DNA of 64,000 nt from Eggerthellaceae bacterium (lineage in GTDB: Bacteria; Actinomycetota; Coriobacteriia; Coriobacteriales; Eggerthellaceae), in the NCBI GenBank assembly GCA_009782615.1, contig WRIS01000003.1, positions 1-64,000 on the forward strand, given 5' to 3'. Below are positions 1 through 8,961 of this stretch, piece by piece. Both the position numbers and the translations under genes were made by a program. The notes under the pieces are model-generated. The model saw only the letters and a program-made list of their open reading frames with translations. It made no database searches and was not told the DNA's origin. Within the stretch, counting starts at the first letter, position 1; the number at the start of each line of letters is the position of its first letter.

Positions 1-720
1 AAAGCTTTCGTTGAGCGTGATGATGGTGCTTCCTTCAGCCACGCTGTAATCACTATCAAGAACAAGTTTTTCTGTCCCGAAGTAAAGGTCAACAAATTTT
101 TCAAGCGGTACTTCTATGGTGGTGCTTCTGGTTCCCGTACCTGTCCAGGTACCGAAGTTACCTTCGAGAATTTGTCGGCTGACAGTTGCCGTTACCGTAT
201 AGGTCTTGGTGGTGCCATCTTCAGCCGTAACCACATACTGCACAGGCGCATTGAAATTTTGTGCCGCACTTGCCGCAGGCGAGATATTAACCCCATTGTG
301 TGCAAGGGTCGGCACCAGCGAAGAAAGGTCGGTGCCATAAGGAACTTCAACGCTTATGTTCGTGCCCGAAATGCTTGCTGCCACACCTGCCAAAGCAAAC
401 GACGTAATGTCTTTGGTGCTACTTGCAACCACATCTTCAGGAACAAAGATTTCGCCTTCCGTATGATTAATGTCGTAGTTATTAAAACCTTGAGTGAAGG
501 GCGAAGTCCAAGCGGTGCCGCTTATTTGAGCCGCATAGATTGCGTCGAAATCGGGATTGCGGTCGTAAGCTGCTTGGGCTTTATTGTTTGAGAAAATCGC
601 GCTTGCACCCACAGTGAGTTTATCGTAAGAAGGAATGTATATGCCGCCGCCATCGCCCCCAGTAGTATTGCCCGATATAGTGCCACCGTTCATGATGAAG
701 GTGCCGTAGCCATCGGCAAT
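1..720 (-). pseudogene. Surface adhesin fragment (beta-helix repeat plus DUF5018-like domain), cut by left window edge
   Basis: An open frame on the minus strand runs off position 1, so its C-terminus is not visible. From about 715 downward it reads GTFIMNGGTISGNT followed by a GGDGGG turn, typical of right-handed beta-helix repeats of large surface adhesins. It then reads a segment with VPYGTDLSSLVPTLA and APVQYVVTAEDGTTKTYTVT, typical of DUF5018-like cell-surface domains. The only ATG in frame is at 693, inside the beta-helix motif, and there is no signal peptide. The frame stays open up to about 945 but 721-880 reads as unrelated sequence containing an interspersed repeat. I infer a 5'-truncated gene; a normal internal fragment using a GTG start at 759 or 831 is the alternative. 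Confidence 0.55.
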
Positions 721-851
721 TTCATAGTACCTTACTATGATTTCAGCAGTGAAGCGCACGAAGATTCGCAGAATCTGAGTAGCGAAACGGGTGAACTGAG
801 ACCCCTTCGCCAGCGACCGCGCGGCTGCCACTCTCCCGTAGTCACAAGGAA

Positions 852-880
852 AAGATTGCAGGTCTTGACCCGCAATGACG
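852..880 (-). repeat. Interspersed short palindromic-type repeat, copy 1
   Basis: Read on the minus strand this begins CGTCATTGCGGG and ends CGCAATCTT after an imperfect inverted half. It closely matches 22827-22854 on the plus strand. It lies at the 3' end of the mutY-like gene, next to the point where the adhesin fragment loses homology to its family. Confidence 0.5.
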
Positions 881-883
881 TTT

Positions 884-1750
884 CTACGAACAGCGGAGGG
901 TGTCGTCTTGCAGGTAAAAGAATCCTTCGGAAAGCAAGTCGTCAATCAGCGAATCAAAGGTTGCGCGGTCAACCGCACCTCGCTTCTCGCGCGCTTCAAA
1001 TGCATTCAATTTTGCGTAAAGAGCCCCGACCTCTATACCGTCGGGCGCATGAAGCACGCACCGCAAAAGTTCGGCGCGCTTTTGCCGCCGTGACCCTATA
1101 AAGGCACTTTGCTTGGCATAATGAGCACTTTTGCGCGAAGGATTGGTTGTCACCTGCTTCAAATGCCACCCGTAATCAAGCAAGGCGTAATACCATGCGC
1201 GCGGTTCGTCAGGCGAACACGTAGCTTTTACCAAAGGAAATAATTCTTTATCGGTGACGCGTTCGGCTTCGGGGAAAAATTCGTGAATGAACGCCGTTCG
1301 GACGTTCGTTTCGATATAAACCGCGGGTCGATTATGGGCAAACACAAGCACCCCTGCAGCGCTAGCCGCGCCGACACCAGGAAGGGTACGCAATTCTTCG
1401 CTCGTTTGAGGAAGCTGTCCTGCGTACTCAACCGAACAGATTTCGGCAGCGCGCTTCAGGGCAAGGGCGCGGCGGTTGTAGCCAAGTCCTTGCCACTGCT
1501 CGAGCACCAAAGCAGTATCTGCTGCGGCAAGCGCATCAATGGTGGGAAACAGCGCGCAAAACGGCTCCCAATATTTGAGAACACGCGACACCTGAGTTTG
1601 CTGGAGCATGACTTCGGAAACTAACACCTGATAGGCATCGTCAATTCCACGCCAAGGAAGATCGCGATAAAGCCGCTTGCCTTCTGCGAAAACTCGCTCG
1701 ATAAAAGCCGCGCGCTCACGTTCGGAAAATGGAACAGCCTTCAAGGTCAT
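884..1750 (-). CDS. MutY-type A/G-specific adenine glycosylase (HhH-GPD), without iron-sulfur cluster motif
   Basis: 288-residue HhH-GPD DNA glycosylase expected to remove adenine mispaired with 8-oxoguanine. Visible landmarks are SEVMLQQTQV (catalytic Glu at residue 46), the helix-hairpin-helix LPGVGAASAAG at about 123-133, and VYIETNVRTAF at 144-154. The last segment carries the position of the family's catalytic Asp, here Glu147. The four-cysteine 4Fe-4S motif that normally follows the glycosylase domain is absent from the stretch around 195-225, and the protein is too short for the C-terminal NUDIX-like domain of full-length MutY (about 350 residues). Cluster-less MutY proteins are known in some anaerobes. 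It is a single gene; the ATG at 1750 is the only sensible start. Confidence 0.8.
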   Translation of the reverse strand: MTLKAVPFSERERAAFIERVFAEGKRLYRDLPWRGIDDAYQVLVSEVMLQQTQVSRVLKYWEPFCALFPTIDALAAADTALVLEQWQGLGYNRRALALKRAAEICSVEYAGQLPQTSEELRTLPGVGAASAAGVLVFAHNRPAVYIETNVRTAFIHEFFPEAERVTDKELFPLVKATCSPDEPRAWYYALLDYGWHLKQVTTNPSRKSAHYAKQSAFIGSRRQKRAELLRCVLHAPDGIEVGALYAKLNAFEAREKRGAVDRATFDSLIDDLLSEGFFYLQDDTLRCS

Positions 1751-1803
1751 GAATGAAACACCCTATCAGCGCCGTGAAACAGCAAGCACCTTTCGCCCGA
1801 TTC

Positions 1804-2334
1804 CTAGGCTAAAAGTTTGTCATTTTCAGAAGGGCAGGTGCTAAAAAAGCCTACCTCTTCCACGGCGTCCGCCTTCTTAACACAAGGCACTTCTCCCCCT
1901 TCATTAAACACTGCTTTCACCGCAGGATGCTGCGCGCCAAGCGTAAAGAGTTCTTCAAGGGTGATAGAGGCAAAGTAGCGATTGAGCCACTTGTCGGCTC
2001 CGCGCCACACGCAGTTAAACACACATTCTGGCTGCTTTTCGCAATAGTCAAGATTGTGGGAACACACCGCAATCGTCACGGGGCCTTGTATCGCCTTCAA
2101 AACATCGAGCAGGGTGACTTCTTCAGGGTCGCAGTTAAGCACAAGACCACCGTGTTTACCCCGAATAGTTTTCACCAGGCCGCTTTTCATCAAATCATGC
2201 TGAATGCCGCGCGCAAAAGAATAGGGAATGTTTTCAATTTCTGAGATTTCTGCAACCGAAATACGTGTTCCTCGACTGTTGTAAGCGGCACGTAAAATGC
2301 GGCATGCGTAATCACTGCGACGGGTAATGTCCAT
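1804..2334 (-). CDS. Rrf2-family transcriptional regulator, probably iron-sulfur sensing
   Basis: 176-residue winged-helix regulator. The N-terminus (MDITRRSDYACRILRAAY) and the wing (VKTIRGKHGGLVL) are classic Rrf2. The mid-protein segment VCSHNLDYCEKQPECVFNC supplies four clustered cysteines at about 90-109, the place where IscR/NsrR-type members bind a 2Fe-2S or 4Fe-4S cluster, so redox, iron or NO sensing is likely. The C-terminal tail beyond about 150 is variable and ends with two more cysteines. A ribosome site (AAGGA) lies 7 nt before the ATG, which starts 3 nt beyond the stop of the upstream AAA+ gene. The two genes are therefore co-transcribed. Confidence 0.85.
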   Translation of the reverse strand: MDITRRSDYACRILRAAYNSRGTRISVAEISEIENIPYSFARGIQHDLMKSGLVKTIRGKHGGLVLNCDPEEVTLLDVLKAIQGPVTIAVCSHNLDYCEKQPECVFNCVWRGADKWLNRYFASITLEELFTLGAQHPAVKAVFNEGGEVPCVKKADAVEEVGFFSTCPSENDKLLA

Positions 2335-2337
2335 GTT

Positions 2338-3813
2338 TTATTCCTTATTCCCTTTCAATAAATCGTCAATTTGGTCGAGTTCGGTTACAAAGCTGCCCAC
2401 AACCGCATCTTCGAGCTGAATATATTCGTCCGATTCAAGTGGTTGATACAGCGCTATTTTTTCAAAGATGTTACTCTGTGTGACGGGGACATACGTGCGC
2501 GAACTAAGACTTGCCTTATAGGCTTCCTCAACCGCTTCGCGTGCCGCCAAGAAAATGTCAAGACGCGACATGCCCGAAGAGTATTGCACCAGCCGTTCGT
2601 TTTCGATGGCAAGCAATGAAGGGTGCTTGCGTGCGACATCAAGCCAGATGTCCGCCCGTTCTTTTTCAGTGGGCAAATCAACGTCAACTGTGGTCAGCGG
2701 CTCCAATAAATCGAGGAAATATTCGTCAATCGGTTCTTCTTCGCCTGCCGACATGAACACATACACTTCGGGGTTTTCTATGGCAGAACGGATAAGATTC
2801 ATCGCTTCGCGGGCCCCCCGAGAAAGATGCGAAAAGAAGAATGCCCCCATGTCATCTGCCATAAAATCGGATAGAGGCGGTCCCCACAAATCGATGTCTT
2901 CTAACACGAGTACCGCAGCACCCTCGATGGCGTTGCGCGCAAGGTTGAGATGCGGCTGATTGTTGGTCGACGTCATGACGCACAGCACGGGCATCCCTTG
3001 CAGATTTTCTTCCATACGCATACAGATGCTCGGCAAGCGCATTTCGGTGACGGTTGCCATCATGAATTGGTTGGCATCCTCGCGGGCGGGACAGCGGAAC
3101 AAAAATGCATCCGATATGGGAACACGGCTCAAGCCGTGACGGGCGTGTAGAGTCTTGACGAATTCGTCGAAGCCAGGGTCATCATCAATACCCACGCCGA
3201 AACTTTGCATGGTTTTGATTGCCGCTCCAAACCCGATAAGGTCTTTATAACTGGGATTTGCCAAGACGGGCTCGGATTTCTTTTCACCGACCGAACCTAA
3301 GGTAGGCAGCAAAAACGCCTGGGTAGACGGGGATTGCGCAGAACCACTCAAAAGTTTCCCCGATTGCCCCCCCTTGCCAAACAAAGAACCCGCATTGAAG
3401 TCTTGAGAAATCATTTCAGTCATGTCCTCAAGGTCTTCTTTGGTCAGCCCAAATTCCTCGAGTTTGTCCAAGGCAAGTTTTTGCAGTTGGCTTGCGCATT
3501 GCGTTATTTCTTCGCTCGTCAGATAGGGCTCAAGCCGCTCAAAAATATATTCTGCCAAAGAACGTTCCTTGTGCTGACACGCAAGCTGCCACGCACGACG
3601 CATTCCTTCGATTACCACCGCGTCAATCATGCGCGAGTCTTGCGCGGCGCGCTCGAAAGCTGCAAGATATAAATGCATCCCTAAAACAGAATCTCCCTGG
3701 TCACAAGCCTGTGTGGCACGGGCAAGATATTCAGCGTAAGAATCAGTATGGTCGTTTTGAGTGTTGTTGTTTTGGTTCGGTGAGCTATTCGCGTCTGCAT
3801 CATTTTCAAACAT
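2338..3813 (-). CDS. AAA+-like protein with degenerate Walker A (possible pseudo-ATPase)
   Basis: 491 residues from the ATG at 3813, chosen because GGAAGG lies just upstream; an in-frame start at 3945 would add 44 residues. Residues about 20-130 form a helical N-terminal region, 140-190 is low-complexity linker, and 220-440 has an AAA+ fold pattern. Where a Walker A GPPGTGKT is expected the protein reads LFRCPAREDANQF (238-250), without the P-loop Gly and Lys. Walker B is kept (VLVLEDIDLW, 301-310). The expected sensor and arginine-finger region reads VYVFMSAGEEEPIDEYFLDLL without the usual Asn and Arg. It is probably a scaffold or regulatory relative of an ATPase. It is co-transcribed with the Rrf2 regulator; the exact function is not recognised. 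Confidence 0.65.
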   Translation of the reverse strand: MFENDADANSSPNQNNNTQNDHTDSYAEYLARATQACDQGDSVLGMHLYLAAFERAAQDSRMIDAVVIEGMRRAWQLACQHKERSLAEYIFERLEPYLTSEEITQCASQLQKLALDKLEEFGLTKEDLEDMTEMISQDFNAGSLFGKGGQSGKLLSGSAQSPSTQAFLLPTLGSVGEKKSEPVLANPSYKDLIGFGAAIKTMQSFGVGIDDDPGFDEFVKTLHARHGLSRVPISDAFLFRCPAREDANQFMMATVTEMRLPSICMRMEENLQGMPVLCVMTSTNNQPHLNLARNAIEGAAVLVLEDIDLWGPPLSDFMADDMGAFFFSHLSRGAREAMNLIRSAIENPEVYVFMSAGEEEPIDEYFLDLLEPLTTVDVDLPTEKERADIWLDVARKHPSLLAIENERLVQYSSGMSRLDIFLAAREAVEEAYKASLSSRTYVPVTQSNIFEKIALYQPLESDEYIQLEDAVVGSFVTELDQIDDLLKGNKE

Positions 3814-4060
3814 TGGCTCACCTTCCTTTTCCTGCGTCTGTGGCATCGTGTGTAGTACTTCCTTCGCGCCCCGCTCAGTTCCGCGCGCGCCTTTATTCGT
3901 TTCCATTGTAGCAAGATAAGCACCGAAAAAAAGTGTCTTTCTCAAATTGGGTGCGCTATCACATAATCTGCTACCAAATCAGTCTCATCTGCGAGATTGG
4001 GAGGTATAAAAAGGACGGGGAAAGGACTTAAGAATAGGTACGAAACAAAAGTGACGAGCA

Positions 4061-4100
4061 CGACAAAGCGACAAAGCGGCAAAGCGGCAAAGCGACAAAG
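4061..4100. repeat. Tandem octamer repeat (5 x CGRCAAAG)
   Basis: Five head-to-tail copies of an 8-bp unit: CGACAAAG twice, CGGCAAAG twice, CGACAAAG once. They start 7 bp beyond the stop codon of the HAD gene and lie in the 160-bp gap before the AAA+ gene. The remainder of 3946-4106 shows no gene. Confidence 0.9.
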
Positions 4101-4106
4101 CGCCTT

Positions 4107-4817
4107 TTAAGCCCACTTGAGGATTTCCCAGTTTTCCTTAACCGCCGTTCGCTTCAAAGGACAGTCGGGGGTGACCGCAAAGGCATGGCGCGCAGCAAAA
4201 AGCAGAGGGCGGTCGGAATGGTGGTCGCCGTAAGCAAAGGCGAGTTCCCAATTCCCTTTTCCGTAGTGTGCATCAGCAAAGCGCTGAATCGCACGAACCT
4301 TTTCTAAGCCCTCAACAGGTGCGCCGTCAACTTCGCAGGTGTAGCGCCCCGCATCATCGACGCGCATCTTCGTTGCAACTTGGTGGTTGAAGGGGTGGAA
4401 TTGCGCAGCGCGGACAACGATAGGTTCAAAGGTCGCCGAAATCACCACGACAACGCGCCCCGCTTGCAGATGAGCTTGCATTGCTTCTTCGGCATCGGCG
4501 CGAAAAAGTTGTGCTATTCTCTCGTCGAAAAAATCGCCCATAAGACGGTCGCATTCGTCTTGGGGCTTGCCTTGAAATGCCGTAAAAACAAGGGAGCGTA
4601 CCCACGTTTCTTTCTGGGGAAGGCGCAGCTTATAAGCGGTCGCCCAAAGCATTATTTTGAACACGGTGAAATGCTTGAGAAGCCTGCGTTGGTGCAGATA
4701 GCGAACGAGCAACACGGGGGAATTCCCCGAAATGCTCGTACCGTCGAAGTCAAACACCGCAAGTTGGACGCGAGATTTTTTATTCGCTTGTTCGTCTGTG
4801 TGTGTTTCTTCAGTCAT
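4107..4817 (-). CDS. HAD-superfamily hydrolase, subfamily IB (phosphoserine-phosphatase-like)
   Basis: 236-residue cytosolic phosphatase. Motif I is DFDGTS (about 23-28, nucleophile Asp and acid Asp), motif II is VVISAT (about 123-128), and motif IV is AYGDHHSDRPLL (about 198-209). This is the arrangement of HAD-IB enzymes, with a helical cap between motifs I and II. HAD-IB members hydrolyse phosphoserine, lysophosphatidate or similar phosphomonoesters; substrate cannot be read from sequence. It stands alone between the octamer repeat and the ABC exporter operon, 71 bp downstream of the exporter's last gene on the same strand. Confidence 0.8.
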   Translation of the reverse strand: MTEETHTDEQANKKSRVQLAVFDFDGTSISGNSPVLLVRYLHQRRLLKHFTVFKIMLWATAYKLRLPQKETWVRSLVFTAFQGKPQDECDRLMGDFFDERIAQLFRADAEEAMQAHLQAGRVVVVISATFEPIVVRAAQFHPFNHQVATKMRVDDAGRYTCEVDGAPVEGLEKVRAIQRFADAHYGKGNWELAFAYGDHHSDRPLLFAARHAFAVTPDCPLKRTAVKENWEILKWA

Positions 4818-4888
4818 CTTGCTTTCGCTTGCTTTCGTGTTGTATGTTCCCGATGCCTAAAAGCAAGTATACGCTTGTTTTTCGTGTA

Positions 4889-6805
4889 TCAGGCTTCTAT
4901 CTCGTCGATACAATCCACAAATTGAGAATTATACAGCTCGGCGTAGAAACCGCCAAGTGCAAGAAGGGATTCGTGCGTGCCTTGTTCCACAATATCACCA
5001 TCACGAATGACCAAGATGAGGTCGGCGCTTTTGATAGTCGACAAACGGTGCGCGATAACAAACGCCGTTCTTCCTTCCATGAGATTATCCATCGCCTTTT
5101 GGATGCGCTCTTCAGTGCGGGTGTCAACTGAAGAGGTTGCTTCGTCCAAGATAAGCATACGGCGGTCAGCCAAAATCGCGCGAGCAATGGTTAAAAGCTG
5201 GCGCTGACCAGCGCTGATATTGCTCGCATCTTCGTTGATTTCCATGTCGTAGCCGCCTGGCAAAGTCTGGATGAAATGATGCAGGTACGCCGCCTTTGCT
5301 GCGTTTTCCACTTCTTCATCGGTTGCCGTCAGCTTGCCGTAGCGGATGTTGTCGCGAATACTGCCTTTGAAAAGCCAGGTATCTTGCAAAACCATCCCAA
5401 ACATCGAACGCAAGTCGCTGCGGTCGAAATCGCGTATGTCGTGCCCGCCGATTTTTATCGAGCCTTGCGTGACATCGTAGAAGCGCATAAGCAATTTGAC
5501 CATAGTTGTTTTCCCCGCACCCGTAGGACCGACAAAAGCAACGGTTTGACCAGCCTTTACGCGCGCAGAGAAATCCTTGATGACGATTTTTTCAGGAGTA
5601 TAGCCAAATTGTACGTTTTCAAAAGAAACGTCACAGGCGATTTCTGCTGAAGAAACTTTCGCAGCTTCGCTTTTTTCTTCATCAGCTTCCAAGAATTCGA
5701 AAACACGTTCTGCTGCCGCAGCCATCGATTGCAACACGTTTGCAACCTGAGTCAACTGGGTGATGGGCTGCGTGAAATTGCGCACATATTGGATGAAGGC
5801 TTGGATGTCGCCGACGGTGATAACACCGCGCACCGCAAGCACACTGCCTAAAATCGCCACAACAACATACCCAAGATTGCTCACAAACCCCATGATGGGT
5901 TGCATGAGTCCTGAAATGAACTGCGATTTCCACGCCGATTCATACAAACGCTCATTTGTTTCGTTGAAGGTATCAATCGAGAGGGTTTCTTGGTTGAAAG
6001 CTTTCACGATGGCATGCCCCGAAAACGTTTCTTCAACCTGCCCGTTGATGGCGCCAAGAGTTTCTTGCTGTGCCACAAAATACTTCTGCGAACGCTTCAC
6101 CACCACCATGATAAGCCCGATAGAAATGGGCAGCATAACCACGGTGATAAGCGTCATCAGCGGATTGATGGAAAGCATCATGATTAAAACGCCAATAACG
6201 GTCGTGACCGACGTAATGAGTTGCGTGATGCCCTGGTTGAGGTTTTGCCCCAAAGTGTCGATGTCGTTGGTAATGCGCGAAAGCGTATCCCCCACCGAGG
6301 TGCGCTCGAAATACCCCATGGGCATACGATCAATTTTCGCTTCAAGTTTTTGACGCATAAGATAGCTGGTCTTTTGCGAGACATAACTCATAACCCAGCC
6401 TTGCACCCACGAACACAGGGCAGAAACTCCGTAAAGGAACAAGGTGAACAAAAGAATCTGGGCAACCTTGTCGAAATCGATGCCGCCCGTATGGGCAATC
6501 TTTGCGGCAATGCCGTCGAAAAGTTCGGTTGTTGCCGTTGAGAGCACCTTAGGTCCGATAATATTAAAGATAGTTGAGCCGAGCGCGAAGATAAGCACAA
6601 CAACTAACGCTACCTTGAAATTGCCCATGAAGCTAAAGAGTTTGAGTAAGGTTGCTTTGAGGTTTTTCGGCTTTTCTGCAGGGGTCATCATGCGCCCTGG
6701 TCCGTGTCCGCCCGCACCTCCCATAAATCCTCGACGGCGCTGCGGGGTGGCACTTGCAGGCGTGGCGCTTGCAGGCGCTTGACGCTCATGCGTTTGTTCG
6801 CTCAT
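4889..6805 (-). CDS. ABC multidrug exporter half-transporter, consensus ATPase site subunit
   Basis: 638 residues: a Gly/Met-rich cytosolic N-terminus (about 1-45), six membrane helices (about 60-340), then an ATPase domain. The ATPase motifs are complete: FVGPTGAGKTTMVKLL (Walker A), NISAGQRQLLTIARAIL (signature), MLILDEATSSVD (Walker B with catalytic Glu) and IAHRLSTI (H-loop). Its start overlaps the stop of the upstream exporter subunit by 4 bp, indicating translational coupling. The pair is expected to form a heterodimeric type IV exporter in the cytoplasmic membrane (YheI/YheH or MdlA/MdlB type) under control of the adjacent MarR regulator. The transported compound is unknown. Confidence 0.9.
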   Translation of the reverse strand: MSEQTHERQAPASATPASATPQRRRGFMGGAGGHGPGRMMTPAEKPKNLKATLLKLFSFMGNFKVALVVVLIFALGSTIFNIIGPKVLSTATTELFDGIAAKIAHTGGIDFDKVAQILLFTLFLYGVSALCSWVQGWVMSYVSQKTSYLMRQKLEAKIDRMPMGYFERTSVGDTLSRITNDIDTLGQNLNQGITQLITSVTTVIGVLIMMLSINPLMTLITVVMLPISIGLIMVVVKRSQKYFVAQQETLGAINGQVEETFSGHAIVKAFNQETLSIDTFNETNERLYESAWKSQFISGLMQPIMGFVSNLGYVVVAILGSVLAVRGVITVGDIQAFIQYVRNFTQPITQLTQVANVLQSMAAAAERVFEFLEADEEKSEAAKVSSAEIACDVSFENVQFGYTPEKIVIKDFSARVKAGQTVAFVGPTGAGKTTMVKLLMRFYDVTQGSIKIGGHDIRDFDRSDLRSMFGMVLQDTWLFKGSIRDNIRYGKLTATDEEVENAAKAAYLHHFIQTLPGGYDMEINEDASNISAGQRQLLTIARAILADRRMLILDEATSSVDTRTEERIQKAMDNLMEGRTAFVIAHRLSTIKSADLILVIRDGDIVEQGTHESLLALGGFYAELYNSQFVDCIDEIEA

Positions 6806-8961
6806 GCGACATCACCTCCTCCCAGTTCCTCTTCAGAAAGCTGAGACGTGGCGATTTCTCGATAGGCTTCGCACGTGTCCATGAGTTGGGCATGGGTGCC
6901 GATACCGACCACCTGACCGTTTTCGAGCACAACAATTTGGTCTGCCTGCATAATAGTTGAAATTCGCTGTGCCACGATGAGCACCGTTTTATCCTTGAGA
7001 TTTGTGGCAAGGGCGCTGCGCAGGGCAGCATCGGTCTTGAAATCGAGCGCGGAAAAGCTGTCGTCGAACAAGAAAGCACGCGCATCAGAAGCAAGGGCAC
7101 GCGCGATAGCCAAACGCTGGCGTTGTCCGCCCGAAACATTCGTGCCGCCTTGTGAAATTTCAGCAGCGAACTTTTCCTCACGCGAATCGATAAATTCTTG
7201 TGATTGAGCAACATCAGCCGCAAAAACAACGCGCTCATCAGCCATTTCCGCGTCCGAATAAGCAATGTTTGATTGAATCGTGCCCGAGAAAAGGAAAGCC
7301 TTTTGCGGCACGTACCCGAAATTCGCGCGCAGCGTAGCCTGCGTCAATTCGCGGATGTCTATGCCATCAAGCGTGATGGAACCTTGCGTGACATCGTAGA
7401 AACGCTCGATGAGTTTGATGATGGTTGATTTGCCCGAACCCGTTGAGCCAACGAAAGCTGTGGTCTTGCCCGCCGCAGCTTCGAAACTCACCTCGGTAAG
7501 CACATTTGCTTCAGCATCGGGATAGGCGAAACTTACCCTGTCAAAGGCAATGCTCGCGCCACCCTCAGAAGCGATTTCTCTGTCGCGCGCGCGTTCGCTC
7601 GCAGGGTCATGGATGCTTTCTTGCGTGTTGATGACTTCGTTTATGCGCCCCGCTGCAACATCGGCACGAGGCAGCATGACCGCCATCATCGACAGCATCA
7701 AAAACGACATGATGATGACCATGGCATAGTTGATAAACGCAATCATGTCACCCGTTTGGATGGTTCCAGCATCAATGTAGGAACCTCCGACCCACACGAT
7801 TAACACCGACACCCCGTTCATAATCAACATCATGAGCGGAAACATAAAAGACATGGCGCGATTCACGAAAAGCTGTGTTTTCATGAGCACAGTCGAAGCG
7901 TCGTCGAAGCGCTTTTCTTCAAAATCTTGCCGCCCGAAAGCGCGGACGACGGGAAGCCCCGTGAGAATTTCTCGCGAAACAAGATTCACTTGGTCGATAA
8001 GGGACTGCATAATTCTAAACTTGGGCATTGCCACCTTAAACAAAATGCCCACCACTACCACAATGATGCCCACTGCCAGAATGATTATCCAGTTCATAGA
8101 CACATTCGTGTTCGTAATCATAATGATGCCGCCGATGGCAAGAATCGGTGCGTATAACAACATGCGCAACAAAAATACCGTCACCATCTGGATTTGTTGG
8201 ATGTCGTTTGTGCCTCGCGTAATAAGAGATGCCGCCGAAAAGCCCTGCACTTCGGCATCAGAAAATGACACCACCCGCGAAAACACCCGCGAGCGAAGCC
8301 TTCTGCCTGTCTTGGCAGCCGTGCGCGAAGCAATAAAGGAAACAACGATAGAAACTGCCATAGCAAGAAACGCTAGTCCGAGCATGATAAGTCCGATATG
8401 CAACAGGTAGTCCATCTGCATCTTGGGCAAATCAACCCCCAGCGCTTCGTATTCGGTGATGGTCGCCTGAATAGCTTGTTGTACGACAAGGGAATCATCA
8501 ATAGCACCGAGCGTGTCGCCCGCCGAAGCCGCACCTTCGCGAATCTGCTCTTTCGTAACCAGTCCCGCATCGTATGCCGCGGTAATTTGTGCAAGGTCTA
8601 CCTCGGGCAGTTCGTCAGCAAAATGATTGACAACCAGCGGCAAGGCCATAATTTGGTCAAGTTCATCACGCATCTCAGGGCTTATGTCGCCTAAGGCATA
8701 GTTGCCCTCCGTGTTTTGTGTGTAGGACGCCCGAATCTGCGCTTCTTCTGTGTCGCTTGCAAACATGCACACCACGTCAAAGGTTTGGGCGCGAATTTGT
8801 TCGGGGGAAGCGTGCTCGATGCCCGATTGCTGGATACCCGTGTTGACGATGGCAGCCGTATAGCGCGGCAGCGAAAGTTCGGCGAAAGCCTGCAAAATCA
8901 GCAAGCACACAATAAGGAAAACGGCGAGTTTTGCTTCTTTGAGGTAGCGGATTATGCGCAT
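6802..8961 (-). CDS. ABC multidrug exporter half-transporter, degenerate ATPase site subunit
   Basis: 719 residues. Membrane helix 1 (about 10-30) is followed by an unusually long extracytoplasmic loop (about 35-180) before helix 2, a trait of one partner in bacterial heterodimeric exporters. The nucleotide domain has FVGSTGSGKSTIIKLI (Walker A) and NVSGGQRQRLAIARAL (signature). Its Walker B is FLFDDSFSALD, with Asp in place of the catalytic Glu, and the H-loop reads VAQRISTI, with Gln in place of His. This subunit therefore supplies the non-hydrolysing site and the downstream partner the active one. The start overlaps the marR-type gene by 10 bp. Confidence 0.9.
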   Translation of the reverse strand: MRIIRYLKEAKLAVFLIVCLLILQAFAELSLPRYTAAIVNTGIQQSGIEHASPEQIRAQTFDVVCMFASDTEEAQIRASYTQNTEGNYALGDISPEMRDELDQIMALPLVVNHFADELPEVDLAQITAAYDAGLVTKEQIREGAASAGDTLGAIDDSLVVQQAIQATITEYEALGVDLPKMQMDYLLHIGLIMLGLAFLAMAVSIVVSFIASRTAAKTGRRLRSRVFSRVVSFSDAEVQGFSAASLITRGTNDIQQIQMVTVFLLRMLLYAPILAIGGIIMITNTNVSMNWIIILAVGIIVVVVGILFKVAMPKFRIMQSLIDQVNLVSREILTGLPVVRAFGRQDFEEKRFDDASTVLMKTQLFVNRAMSFMFPLMMLIMNGVSVLIVWVGGSYIDAGTIQTGDMIAFINYAMVIIMSFLMLSMMAVMLPRADVAAGRINEVINTQESIHDPASERARDREIASEGGASIAFDRVSFAYPDAEANVLTEVSFEAAAGKTTAFVGSTGSGKSTIIKLIERFYDVTQGSITLDGIDIRELTQATLRANFGYVPQKAFLFSGTIQSNIAYSDAEMADERVVFAADVAQSQEFIDSREEKFAAEISQGGTNVSGGQRQRLAIARALASDARAFLFDDSFSALDFKTDAALRSALATNLKDKTVLIVAQRISTIMQADQIVVLENGQVVGIGTHAQLMDTCEAYREIATSQLSEEELGGGDVA

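Noticed and set aside
172-591. 139-codon plus-strand open frame at the left edge
   Set aside because: The minus strand here reads adhesin and DUF5018-like motifs, so this frame is a shadow.
4061-4100. Short tandem repeats considered as a CRISPR array
   Set aside because: The units are contiguous without spacers and far too short; no cas genes are in the window.
5760-6353. 197-codon plus-strand open frame
   Set aside because: Antisense shadow of the membrane domain of an ABC exporter; composition reflects the complement of hydrophobic codons.
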